Origin: Alphaproteobacteria bacterium 32-64-14
Lineage (GTDB): Bacteria > Pseudomonadota > Alphaproteobacteria > Caulobacterales > Hyphomonadaceae
Length of the DNA: 64,000 nucleotides
Direction of reading: 5' to 3'
Assembly (NCBI GenBank): GCA_002280725.1
Contig: NCEM01000022.1
Span: 62,001 to 126,000 of the forward strand
Shown: one piece after another, positions 16,668 through 24,394 of the stretch
How positions within the stretch are numbered: the stretch's first letter is position 1
Layout of the letters: each line of letters starts with the position of its first letter
The notes under the pieces: model-generated
What the model was told of the DNA's origin: nothing
The model's input: only the letters and a program-made list of their open reading frames with translations
Database searches by the model: none
Translations under genes and position numbers: made by a program

Positions 16668-18278
16668 ATGTCGAACGCAGTGCTTCCCGTCTACGGCCCG
16701 AGCCCGGTCGTTTTCGAGCGAGGCGAAGGCGTGCGCATGTACGACCGAGACGGGAAAGCCTACCTCGATTTCATCGCCGGCATCGCCGTCAACTCGCTGG
16801 GGCATTGCCACCCGGCGCTGGTGAACGCGCTCACCACGCAGGCCAACACGCTGTGGCACACCTCCAACATGTTCCGCGTGCCCGGACAGGAGCGCTTGGC
16901 CCAGCGCTATGTCGACCTGACGTTTGCCGACTTCGCGTTCTTCACCAACTCGGGCGCGGAATCGATCGAGGGCTGCATCAAGATCGCGCGGCGCTATCAC
17001 TGGTCGAAAGGCCAGCCCGATCGCATCGGCATCCTGTCATTCGAAGGCTCGTTCCACGGCCGCACGCTGGGCGGCATCAGCGCGGGCGCGCAGGAAAAAT
17101 ACCGCGAGGGCTTCGGCCCGCGCCTTCAGGGCTTCCGCTCCATTCCGTTCGGCGATCACGACGCGCTGAAGCTCGCGATCAAGGAGCCAGACCTGGCGGC
17201 CGTGATCATCGAGCCCGTGCAAGGCGAGGGCGGCGTGCGCACCGTGCCTGACCAGTGCCTGCGTGGCTTGCGCGAGCTGTGCAACGAGCATGGCGTGCTG
17301 CTGATCTATGACGAGATCCAGTGCGGGGCCGGCCGTACCGGCAAGCTGTTTCATCACCAGTGGGTTCCCGGCGCAGAACCTGACCTGCTCGCGGCCGCCA
17401 AGGGCATCGGCGGCGGCTTCCCGATGGGCATGATCCTCGTCACCGGGGAAGCAGCCTCCGGCATGGCCAAGGGCGTTCACGGCACCACGTTCGGCGGCGG
17501 CCCTCTTGCCATGGCGGTCGGCAACGCCGTGCTCGACGTGATGACCGGCGAGGGCTTCCTCGAGCAGGTGCGTCGCGTCGCCGGCTTCATGCAGCAGGGC
17601 ATGGAGAGCCTGAAAGGCCGCTATCCCGAACTCGTGCTTGATGTCACCGGCTCCGGCCTCCTGCGCGGCCTGCGCATGCGCGACGATCCGCTTCCGCTGC
17701 GTGGCAAGCTGTCTGATCGCGGGCTTCTGGTGGGCACGGCTGGCAACAACACGTTGCGCCTCGCGCCGCCGCTCGTTGTCACCGAAGACGATGTGCGTGA
17801 AGCGCTCGACATCTGCGCGGAAGGGCCTGCCGAATGGCACACCCGATCGCGATGCGCCGCTCGCCGGCCGCACGCTGGCGATGATCTTCGAAAAGAACTC
17901 CACCCGCACGCGCGTCTCCTTCGACATGGCGATCCGCCAGCTCGGCGGCTCGTCGCTGATCATGACGGCGTCGGATTCGCAGATCAGCCGCGGCGAAAGC
18001 ATCGAGGATACGGCCCGCGTGATGTCGCGCTATGTCGACGCCGTGATGATGCGCGCCAATCGCCACGCCGATGTGGTGGCCTTTTCGGAGGCAGCATCGG
18101 TGCCGGTGATCAACGGCCTCACCGAGAAATCGCATCCCTGCCAGATCATGGCGGACCTGCAGACGCTCGAAGAGGCGGGCCTCACGCTGAAGGGCGCGCG
18201 CATTGCCTGGGTGGGCGATGGCAACAACGTCACCTCCAGCTTCATCCACGCTGCGCCGAAGTTCGGTTTCTCGCTTAG
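16668..18278 (+). CDS. argD: Acetylornithine aminotransferase ArgD, C-terminus replaced by out-of-frame argF sequence
   Basis: PLP enzyme of class III that converts N-acetylglutamate semialdehyde to N-acetylornithine. The aminotransferase part is intact over about residues 1-382: [29 protein letters not shown], the PLP-Asp block [15 protein letters not shown], the Schiff-base Lys in [13 protein letters not shown], and [15 protein letters not shown] sequence. After REALDI (near 17813) family similarity stops about ten residues before the expected end. The frame then runs 154 codons through argF sequence in the wrong frame before a stop at 18276-18278. This is the signature of a deletion joining argD to argF. 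The catalytic core is complete, so activity could survive if the long tail does not destabilise the protein. Confidence 0.9.
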   Translation: MSNAVLPVYGPSPVVFERGEGVRMYDRDGKAYLDFIAGIAVNSLGHCHPALVNALTTQANTLWHTSNMFRVPGQERLAQRYVDLTFADFAFFTNSGAESIEGCIKIARRYHWSKGQPDRIGILSFEGSFHGRTLGGISAGAQEKYREGFGPRLQGFRSIPFGDHDALKLAIKEPDLAAVIIEPVQGEGGVRTVPDQCLRGLRELCNEHGVLLIYDEIQCGAGRTGKLFHHQWVPGAEPDLLAAAKGIGGGFPMGMILVTGEAASGMAKGVHGTTFGGGPLAMAVGNAVLDVMTGEGFLEQVRRVAGFMQQGMESLKGRYPELVLDVTGSGLLRGLRMRDDPLPLRGKLSDRGLLVGTAGNNTLRLAPPLVVTEDDVREALDICAEGPAEWHTRSRCAARRPHAGDDLRKELHPHARLLRHGDPPARRLVADHDGVGFADQPRRKHRGYGPRDVALCRRRDDARQSPRRCGGLFGGSIGAGDQRPHREIASLPDHGGPADARRGGPHAEGRAHCLGGRWQQRHLQLHPRCAEVRFLA

Positions 18279-18654
18279 CATCGGAACGCCTGCCGGATAC
18301 GATCCGAACATGGAAGACGTGGAGCGTGCGCGATCCGAACAGGGCCGCATCGATCTCTTCCGCGATCCGAAGGAAGCGGTTGCCGGGGCTGACGTTGTCG
18401 TTGCCGACACGTTCGTCTCGATGGGCGACAAGGATGGCGACAAGCGCCTCGCCGATCTCGCGGCCTACAAGGTGAGCAGCAGTCTGATGCGCGCGGCCAA
18501 TGGCGGCGCGAAATTCCTGCACTGCCTGCCTGCCCATCGCGGCGAGGAAGTGGATGCGGATGTGATCGACGGCCCGCAATCACTGGTGTTCGATGAAGCC
18601 GAAAACCGCCTGCACGCCCAGAAGGCCGTGCTGGAGTGGTGCCTCAAAGCTTGA
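17815..18654 (+). pseudogene. argF: Ornithine carbamoyltransferase ArgF, 5' end missing
   Basis: Carbamoyl phosphate plus ornithine to citrulline. The reading frame shows [27 protein letters not shown] (the STRTR carbamoyl-phosphate loop), [11 protein letters not shown], the ornithine region [10 protein letters not shown] and the C-terminal [11 protein letters not shown] motif. Everything from about residue 30 of a normal ArgF onward is present (about 279 codons). The first 30 or so residues, with the start codon and ribosome site, are absent, and the sequence is joined out of frame to the 3' end of argD. ATG at 17881 could restart translation but would remove more of helix 1. As written it is probably non-functional, unless the junction is an assembly error. 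Confidence 0.88.
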
Positions 18655-19454
18655 TCGACCTCGGCTCGATCAGTCTGGCGCCAGAGGTCATCGCGTTCCT
18701 GATCGCGACTGCTGCTGTCGCCGGGTTCATCGATGCCATCGCGGGCGGCGGCGGGCTGATCGTGTTGCCTGCCTTGCTCGGCGCCGGGATACCGCCCGTG
18801 GCGGCCCTCGCCACCAGCAAGCTGCAATCGAGCGCGGGCACCGCGTCTGCCACGTGGAGCTATTGGCGCGCGGGCAAGATCGATCTTCTCAGTATCCGCT
18901 GGGCGCTGCTCTTCACGCTGATCGGCGCAGGGCTTGGCGCTGCTGCTGTGCAGTTCGTGGATACGCGGTGGTTGATGGTGCTGCTTCCGGTGCTGCTGTT
19001 CCTGATCGCGATGTATTTCCTGTTCGGGCCGAAGGCGTCGGACAGCGACTCGCATGCGCGGCTCGACCCGCTGACCTATGGCTTCGTCGCGGGCGGTATC
19101 GGCTTCTATGACGGCTTCTTCGGCCCCGGCACGGGCTCGTTCTTCGCGCTCAGCCTCGTGACGCTGATGGGCATGGGCCTGATGCGCGCGACCGCGAACA
19201 CCAAGGCGCTGAACCTTACCAGCAATCTTGTCTCCGTCGCCGTCATGGCGGCGGGCGGACACATGCTGTGGCTGCTCGGCGGGATGATGGCGGTCGGGCA
19301 GGTCATCGGCGGCCGGCTTGGCTCGCACGCGGCCATGCGCTTCGGCCCGAAGTTCATACGCCCGCTTCTGGTGGTGATCTGCCTCGCCATGGTGGGCAAG
19401 CTGCTGCTCGATCCCGCCAATCCGCTGCGCCTGTTGGTCGAGGGCTGGCTGTAA
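18636..19454 (+). CDS. TSUP-family permease (TauE/SafE, YfcA-like)
   Basis: Membrane protein of 272 residues with about eight hydrophobic helices in two repeats. The family hallmarks are the glycine-rich [20 protein letters not shown] in the first half and the matching [14 protein letters not shown] in the second. TSUP members export or import sulfite, sulfoacetate or related anions. The start is GTG 18636 or GTG 18639; TTG 18651 is also possible. All overlap the argF stop, so the gene was probably cotranscribed with argD-argF. It converges on the BLUF gene with only 19 bases between. Confidence 0.88.
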   Translation: MVPQSLIDLGSISLAPEVIAFLIATAAVAGFIDAIAGGGGLIVLPALLGAGIPPVAALATSKLQSSAGTASATWSYWRAGKIDLLSIRWALLFTLIGAGLGAAAVQFVDTRWLMVLLPVLLFLIAMYFLFGPKASDSDSHARLDPLTYGFVAGGIGFYDGFFGPGTGSFFALSLVTLMGMGLMRATANTKALNLTSNLVSVAVMAAGGHMLWLLGGMMAVGQVIGGRLGSHAAMRFGPKFIRPLLVVICLAMVGKLLLDPANPLRLLVEGWL

Positions 19455-19473
19455 CGCTTCCGAGTCGACTGGC

Positions 19474-19902
19474 CTACTCGCCGCGTCCGATGATCGAGGC
19501 CGAAGCGACCAGTTCGCCGAGAAGCGACAGAGTCGCGGCGCCCGAGGCGTCGAACGGATCGAGCTCGGCGCGCTTGAAGTATTTCAGCAGCACGCTTGGG
19601 TTCACCTTCGACAGGTTCACCTGGCCCATGGTCCAGTTGCCGAACTGGCGCTGGCTGATCTCGTCATAGGTCAGAAGCCGGACATTGGCGTGGCGCGGGT
19701 CGCGCACGATGGCGTTGTAGAGTTCGCAGACTTCATCCCGCCCGCCCTCAAGCACCTGAATGAACACGTCGCCAGACACACACAGCATGCCGGTGATGCC
19801 CTGGGTGGGGTTGTTGCGGCGTGACTGCGCGAGGATTTCATCGAGCATGGCGGCGCTGCCTCCCTGGGCGGCGCGGCTGGCGTATAGGCAACGGACGAGC
19901 AT
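19474..19902 (-). CDS. BLUF-domain blue-light sensor
   Basis: Short BLUF protein (142 residues) that senses blue light through bound FAD. The domain covers residues 1-95: MLVRCLYASRA with the flavin-contacting Tyr7, SRRNNPTQGITGML with the conserved Asn, VFIQVLEG with the switching Gln, and GNWTMG with the Trp/Met pair. About 45 C-terminal residues form a helical cap with no output domain, so it should act by protein contact. ATG at 19902 follows AGAGGA. It lies 18 bases behind folE on the same strand, so the two are surely cotranscribed. Confidence 0.92.
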   Translation of the reverse strand: MLVRCLYASRAAQGGSAAMLDEILAQSRRNNPTQGITGMLCVSGDVFIQVLEGGRDEVCELYNAIVRDPRHANVRLLTYDEISQRQFGNWTMGQVNLSKVNPSVLLKYFKRAELDPFDASGAATLSLLGELVASASIIGRGE

Positions 19903-19919
19903 TGCTGTCGGTCCTCTGA

Positions 19920-20654
19920 TCAGTCTTTGAGATTCAGGAGAGAAAGAAATTCGCGGCGCAGCGAGCTGTCCTTCAGGAAGGACCCGCGCATCACCGAATT
20001 GATCATCTTTGTCTGGTTGTCGCGCACGCCGCGCCAATGCATGCAGAAATGGTCCGCCTCCATCACCACGGCGAGGCCATCCGGGCGCACCTTGTCGATC
20101 AGGAGTTCGGCCATCTGCGTGATCGCCTCTTCCTGAATCTGCGGGCGCGACATGATCCATTCGGCCAGGCGCGAGTATTTCGACAGGCCGATCAGGTTGG
20201 AATGCTCGTTCGGCATCAGGCCGATCCACAGCCGTCCCATGATCGGGCAGAAATGGTGGCTGCATGCGCTGCGCACCGTGATCGGCCCGACGATCATCAG
20301 CTCGTTCAGCGATTCTGCGTTGGGAAATTCGGTGACCGGCGGCGCCGCAGCATAGCGGCCGTGAAACACCTCGGTGAGGTACATCTTGGCGACGCGCTTG
20401 GCCGTCTCGTGCGTGTTGTGATCGCTCTCGGTGTCAATCACGAGGCTGTCGAGCACGGTCTTGAATTTGGCTTCCACCTCGGCCTGCAGGGCTTCAAGCT
20501 CGCCCGGCTCGATGAAGGCCGAGATGTTGTCGTTGGCGTGGAAGCGGCGCTTGGCCTTCTGGATGCGCGCGCGGATGCGGGCCGATACGGGTTGGCCAGT
20601 CTCAGTCTCGGCGCGTGGGCCGGGTGTTTTCGTCCTGTCGCTCATGCGAGCCAT
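19920..20654 (-). CDS. folE: GTP cyclohydrolase I
   Basis: Converts GTP to dihydroneopterin triphosphate, the first step to folate and pterins. The 244-residue product has the zinc ligands Cys and His in SACSHHFCPIMG and Cys in ADHFCMHWRGV. The family start of the catalytic domain (THETAKRVAKMYLTEVF) and the QEEAITQMAELL block are present. The motifs differ somewhat from E. coli FolE (CMHWRGV instead of CMxMRGV), and there is a basic N-terminal extension of about 45 residues. ATG at 20654 or 20645 may start it. It sits between an SDR gene and the BLUF gene on the same strand. Confidence 0.93.
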   Translation of the reverse strand: MARMSDRTKTPGPRAETETGQPVSARIRARIQKAKRRFHANDNISAFIEPGELEALQAEVEAKFKTVLDSLVIDTESDHNTHETAKRVAKMYLTEVFHGRYAAAPPVTEFPNAESLNELMIVGPITVRSACSHHFCPIMGRLWIGLMPNEHSNLIGLSKYSRLAEWIMSRPQIQEEAITQMAELLIDKVRPDGLAVVMEADHFCMHWRGVRDNQTKMINSVMRGSFLKDSSLRREFLSLLNLKD

Positions 20655-20715
20655 CCTTCCATGGCGCGGGCCGCGCTGTCGCTAGACAATCTTCGCGCGA
20701 GTCCGCTTTCGACGT

Positions 20716-21447
20716 TTAGGGGTAGATTTCCTGTCCGTCCCAGCCAATCAACCGCCCGGAAGATCCCGGGCCGAGGCCATCCAGAACGGCGAGAAGCTGG
20801 CTTGCGGCCATTTGAGGCGTGAACAGCCTTTCGGGCGGAACGCCGCCCTGGAACGGCTTTGACAACGCGGTATCGACCGTTCCGGGATGCAGCGCCACGC
20901 AGACACTCGCTGGATGCGTGCGCGCCAGCTCGACCGAGATTGTACGTATCAACTGGTTCAGCGCCGCCTTCGAGGCACGATAGCTGTGCCAACCGCCAAG
21001 CCGATTGTCCGAGATCGAGCCGACCTTCGCCGACAGCACCGCAAAGAGCGTGCGGCGGCCTCGCGGAAGAAGCGGCACAATGTGGCGCGCGATCAGAGCA
21101 GGCCCCGTGGCATTGACGGCAAACGCGCGCGCCATCGCGTCAGCCTCGATCGAGCGAAGCGTCTTCTCGGGTTGCAGGCGACCGGTGTGCAGGACGCCGG
21201 TTGCCACAAGCACGAGATCCGGCGCGCCCACCATTTCCGCAGCGTGCTGGATCGTGACTTCGTTGGTGAGGTCGAATGCGAAAGGCGTGATCCTGTCGCT
21301 GTTCCAGGATTGCGCCGAGCGCGCACCAGCAAGAACAAGCGCGCAGCGCGGGTCCGCCACAAGCTTTTCGACAAAGGCCGCGCCGATGCCGCCCGAGGCG
21401 CCAAACACGGCCGCGCGATAGCCATCCGGCAACGAGGCCATGCTCAT
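20716..21447 (-). CDS. SDR-family oxidoreductase, CsgA/C-factor-like
   Basis: Short-chain dehydrogenase of 243 residues. The dinucleotide loop GASGGIG lies near residue 18, and the catalytic Ser/Tyr/Lys set is in [12 protein letters not shown] and YRASKAALN. The [14 protein letters not shown] segment is typical of the C-factor-like SDRs that accompany photolyase-type genes in many marine bacteria. ATG is at 21447. The gene is the first of an SDR-folE-BLUF run and diverges from a DUF2256 gene. The physiological substrate is unknown; a pterin or flavin-related reduction is conceivable from context only. Confidence 0.88.
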   Translation of the reverse strand: MSMASLPDGYRAAVFGASGGIGAAFVEKLVADPRCALVLAGARSAQSWNSDRITPFAFDLTNEVTIQHAAEMVGAPDLVLVATGVLHTGRLQPEKTLRSIEADAMARAFAVNATGPALIARHIVPLLPRGRRTLFAVLSAKVGSISDNRLGGWHSYRASKAALNQLIRTISVELARTHPASVCVALHPGTVDTALSKPFQGGVPPERLFTPQMAASQLLAVLDGLGPGSSGRLIGWDGQEIYP

Positions 21448-21607
21448 GGGCGCGGTCCGGCCCTGTCATGGGCCAATCCAGAACCTGACGCAGATCGTAC
21501 GGACTGTGCGGAAATTGTTCCCATGCCACTCATACGCGGCTGGCAACGAATGGGTTTACCGGCTGCGACAAGTTCGTCGTGATGTGCGAGGTAAGGGGTC
21601 TTATGGG

Positions 21608-21802
21608 ATGCGCGGCCAGAGCGCGAAAGCGAGAGCTGGAAAAGCGGTGCCCAAGGCGGACCTGCCTTCCAAGCCCTGCATGGCCTGTGGCCGGCCGTTC
21701 TCCTGGCGCAAGAAGTGGGAGCGTTGTTGGGAGGAGGTGCGGTTCTGCTCGGACCGCTGCCGGCGCGACCGCAAGCCCGGCGGTCCCGGATCGGTTGAAT
21801 AA
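21608..21802 (+). CDS. DUF2256 zinc-ribbon-like protein
   Basis: A 64-residue basic protein with the DUF2256 pattern: [20 protein letters not shown] followed by [15 protein letters not shown]. The four Cys (CMAC and CSDRC) likely bind zinc. Function unknown; the family is often found beside cryptochrome/photolyase genes. ATG at 21608 with AGGGG some ten bases upstream is the most likely start. The frame is open further upstream but shows no similarity there. It diverges from the SDR-folE-BLUF genes and precedes hslO by 54 bases. Confidence 0.85.
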   Translation: MRGQSAKARAGKAVPKADLPSKPCMACGRPFSWRKKWERCWEEVRFCSDRCRRDRKPGGPGSVE

Positions 21803-21856
21803 TGGACCAGCCGCCCCCATTTGGCGCGGATGTCCATACATGCTAGCTCCCCCGTC

Positions 21857-22789
21857 ATGGCCGAAAACACCTTTAAGATTGATCATTTGGGCGCGGGCGA
21901 TGATTTCGTCGCCACGTTCCAGATCGAGGATACGTCCGTTCGCGGCCGGATTGCGCGGCTGGGTGATGGCGTGCTCGATCCCATCCTGAAGCGGCACGAT
22001 TACCCGCGCTGGGCCGCCCACCTGCTGGGCGAGGCCGTGACGCTGGCTGTACTCGTGTCCGCCTCGCTGAAGTTCGATGGCAAGGTGATGGTGCAGGCGC
22101 AGGGCGAAGGCCCTGTCTCCCTGCTCGTTGCCGAGGCGCGCTCCGATGGCGGCGTGCGCGGCTATCTGCGCCTCAACAAGGAGAGGTGGGATTTCGTCGA
22201 CCGCGTGAACAAGGGCGCCCGCCCGCATATCCCGCAGGCGCTCGGCCGCGGCGTGATGGCGCTGATGCTTCAGCCCAACGATCCCGCACAGGCGCCCTGG
22301 CAGTCCATGGTTCCAATCGAGGGCGCGACACTGTCCGATTGCGCACAGATGTGGTTCTCGCAGTCCGAGCAGGTGCCCACGCGCGTGCGGCTGGCGGTGG
22401 CGGAAGTCTCCGAACCCGGCGGCACGAAGCGCTGGCGCTCGGGCGGCGCGCTGATCCAGCAGGTCGCGGGCGACGATGCGCGCGGTTCGACAGATGAGCC
22501 GTGGGATAACGCGCGTCACCTGTTCGACACCATCGAGGATATCGAACTGGTCGATCCGGATGTGTCATCCGGCAAGTTGCTGTTCCGCCTTTTCCACGAA
22601 AGCGGCGTGCGGGTCGAGCCGCCCAAGGCGCTGTCGGACAAGTGCACGTGCTCGGATGAACGGCTTCTGGCCACGATCCGCACGATGGACAAGGAAGAGG
22701 TCAAGTCGCTGGCGGATGCCGACGGCGCGATCTCGGCCGACTGCCAGTTCTGCGGCCGGGTCTACCGCTTCGCGGCGGACACCATCTAG
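21857..22789 (+). CDS. hslO: Redox-regulated chaperone Hsp33
   Basis: Hsp33 is a cytoplasmic holdase that is switched on by oxidation of its zinc-bound cysteines. The 310-residue product has the N-terminal domain (FVATFQIEDTSVRGRIARLG), the linker and the C-terminal redox switch, with CXC in KCTCSDER and CXXC in CQFCG. ATG at 21857 gives MAENTFKIDHLG. An upstream in-frame start at 21821 lacks a ribosome site. Position after argD-argF and before apaG matches gene order I know from other alphaproteobacteria. Confidence 0.95.
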   Translation: MAENTFKIDHLGAGDDFVATFQIEDTSVRGRIARLGDGVLDPILKRHDYPRWAAHLLGEAVTLAVLVSASLKFDGKVMVQAQGEGPVSLLVAEARSDGGVRGYLRLNKERWDFVDRVNKGARPHIPQALGRGVMALMLQPNDPAQAPWQSMVPIEGATLSDCAQMWFSQSEQVPTRVRLAVAEVSEPGGTKRWRSGGALIQQVAGDDARGSTDEPWDNARHLFDTIEDIELVDPDVSSGKLLFRLFHESGVRVEPPKALSDKCTCSDERLLATIRTMDKEEVKSLADADGAISADCQFCGRVYRFAADTI

Positions 22790-22813
22790 CTTTCCAAAGC
22801 CTGACAACAAAAA

Positions 22814-22841
22814 GCCGCCGCGGATCTCGATCCGCGGCGGC
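22814..22841 (-). terminator. Terminator between hslO and the PepSY gene
   Basis: Perfect 13-bp stem GCCGCCGCGGATC (22814-22826) / GATCCGCGGCGGC (22829-22841) with a two-base centre. On the minus strand it is followed by TTTTTGTTG, a good intrinsic terminator for the PepSY/receptor genes. It also lies 25 bases after the hslO stop and may stop that transcript. Confidence 0.85.
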
Positions 22842-22902
22842 AGTTGGCATGGCCATCCCTACAGGAGGAGGAGAGCGAGGGCGTAACCATGTTCAAATGT
22901 GA

Positions 22903-24330
22903 TCACTTGCGGCGGAAGAACTCCCTGACGCGGGTGTAGTCCTGGCCGATGCGCGTGAACGACATCCACGCGCCGGTTGCGCACGCGACAGTGACCGCGA
23001 GCATCAGGATCAGCGTGACGATGTCCCACAGCGGCCGCGCGCGCAGGAACGAGAAGTCGAGGCTGTGCAGCCCGCTCTCCAGCCAGCGGTAACGCTTGGC
23101 CGTTGCGTCCACCACGCGCGCGTCGCCCGTGGTCGCATTGAAATAGACGTGGGTCTGGTCCGCGTCGTTGAGCACGAGGCGATAGACCGGAAACTCGACC
23201 TCGCGTTTGTGGCCGTAATAGTAGTCGTCCTCCGCCGTCAGCACGTCGAGCTTGCCGGCCGCCACGACGCCGCCGCGCGCCTGTAGCCCTGCCTCAAGCT
23301 CTGCCTGCATCAGCGGCGCCCGGCCGTTTGCGCCGATCCGCGCCTGTGATCCGTCGCGCATCCGGGCGATCAGGTAAGGCTGCCCCATGAACGGCGCGCC
23401 GCGCAGCGACACGATGTTGGCGCTGTCTGCGTCTGCTGCCGCCGCCGCGATCACGGGCTGGACCTCGGCCCATGTCATGCTGCTGGCGATCTCTTTCCGC
23501 TCCAGCGCCGGCTCGCTTTCAAACAGTCCCCACGGCGCCATGGTGAGCAGGCCAGAGAACGTCCAGGTCAGCACCAGAACGCCCGCGAACGTGCCGAACA
23601 CGTGATGCCACATCCACATCGGCCGGTTGCGATAAGGCCACCATTTGCCGGATTTCCCGCGCAGGCGGATGAAGCCGATCACCATGCCGGTGACCACCAG
23701 GAAACATCCGATCGCCGACAGCCACACCACCGTTCCAAACCACAGCGGCTGGTTGGTGCGCAGCAGGGCGGGGTAGAACCAGTGTGGAATGGCGCCGAAC
23801 CACGCGATGATGCGTTCGCCTGAGTTGGCGTCCTGCACCACCTCGCCAGACGCGCCGTTCACGTAGACAAGCGTATTGCCTGCGTCGTTGAACTCCGCGC
23901 GATACAGCGGTTGTTGCCGCGCGCCGGAAACCGCCCACTGGTCGTTCTCGATCCGCTCCAGCTTTGCGATCTCGCCTGCAATGCCATTGCCGCTCGCGAA
24001 CGCCTGCGCGACCGCGCGAACGCCTGTCTCGTCCAGAACATCGACAGGTTGCGCGGTAGACAGGCTGTAGGCCTCGTCGCGCCCCAGGCGCATCACGGGC
24101 TGGCCGTTCAGCATCTTGATCTGCAAGCCGCCGACAGACGTATCGGCTGCAACCGGAAGATCGGCGCGCCAGCCCGCCAGATCAACCGTGGCAAGCCCCG
24201 CGAGACGTTCCTGCTGAGACGTCTCGGGGAAGCCCTGGTACATCATCACGAAGCCAGAGACGCACCAGACCGTCATGATCACGCCCAGCACCACGCCCAC
24301 ATAGCGGTGGATGACGATGAGCGTTTTCAT
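22903..24330 (-). CDS. PepSY-associated membrane protein
   Basis: A 475-residue inner-membrane protein with a PepSY-TM layout. TM1 is at the N-terminus (MKTLIVIHRYVGVVLGVIMTVWCVSGF), a large periplasmic part follows, a second hydrophobic pair lies mid-protein (LWFGTVVWLSAIGCFLVVTGMVIGF and HHVFGTFAGVLVLTWTFSGLL), then another periplasmic PepSY-like domain and a last TM near the end. Conserved His/Trp in HRY and MWMWHHVFG are typical. Such proteins often partner TonB receptors and may act as periplasmic reductases or in metal or siderophore handling. ATG 24330 or 24336. It lies 65 bases behind the receptor gene and is probably cotranscribed with it. Confidence 0.85.
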   Translation of the reverse strand: MKTLIVIHRYVGVVLGVIMTVWCVSGFVMMYQGFPETSQQERLAGLATVDLAGWRADLPVAADTSVGGLQIKMLNGQPVMRLGRDEAYSLSTAQPVDVLDETGVRAVAQAFASGNGIAGEIAKLERIENDQWAVSGARQQPLYRAEFNDAGNTLVYVNGASGEVVQDANSGERIIAWFGAIPHWFYPALLRTNQPLWFGTVVWLSAIGCFLVVTGMVIGFIRLRGKSGKWWPYRNRPMWMWHHVFGTFAGVLVLTWTFSGLLTMAPWGLFESEPALERKEIASSMTWAEVQPVIAAAAADADSANIVSLRGAPFMGQPYLIARMRDGSQARIGANGRAPLMQAELEAGLQARGGVVAAGKLDVLTAEDDYYYGHKREVEFPVYRLVLNDADQTHVYFNATTGDARVVDATAKRYRWLESGLHSLDFSFLRARPLWDIVTLILMLAVTVACATGAWMSFTRIGQDYTRVREFFRRK

Positions 24331-24394
24331 GACCATGCGTGTTGCTCGCGTGCCGTTTCCGGAGGGGGAGGTCCGGAAGCGGCTCTGTCCCTCG

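Noticed and set aside
18639..18654. Programmed frameshift joining argD and argF into one fusion enzyme
   Set aside because: There is no slippery site at the junction, and parts of both proteins are missing there, so a deletion explains the data better.
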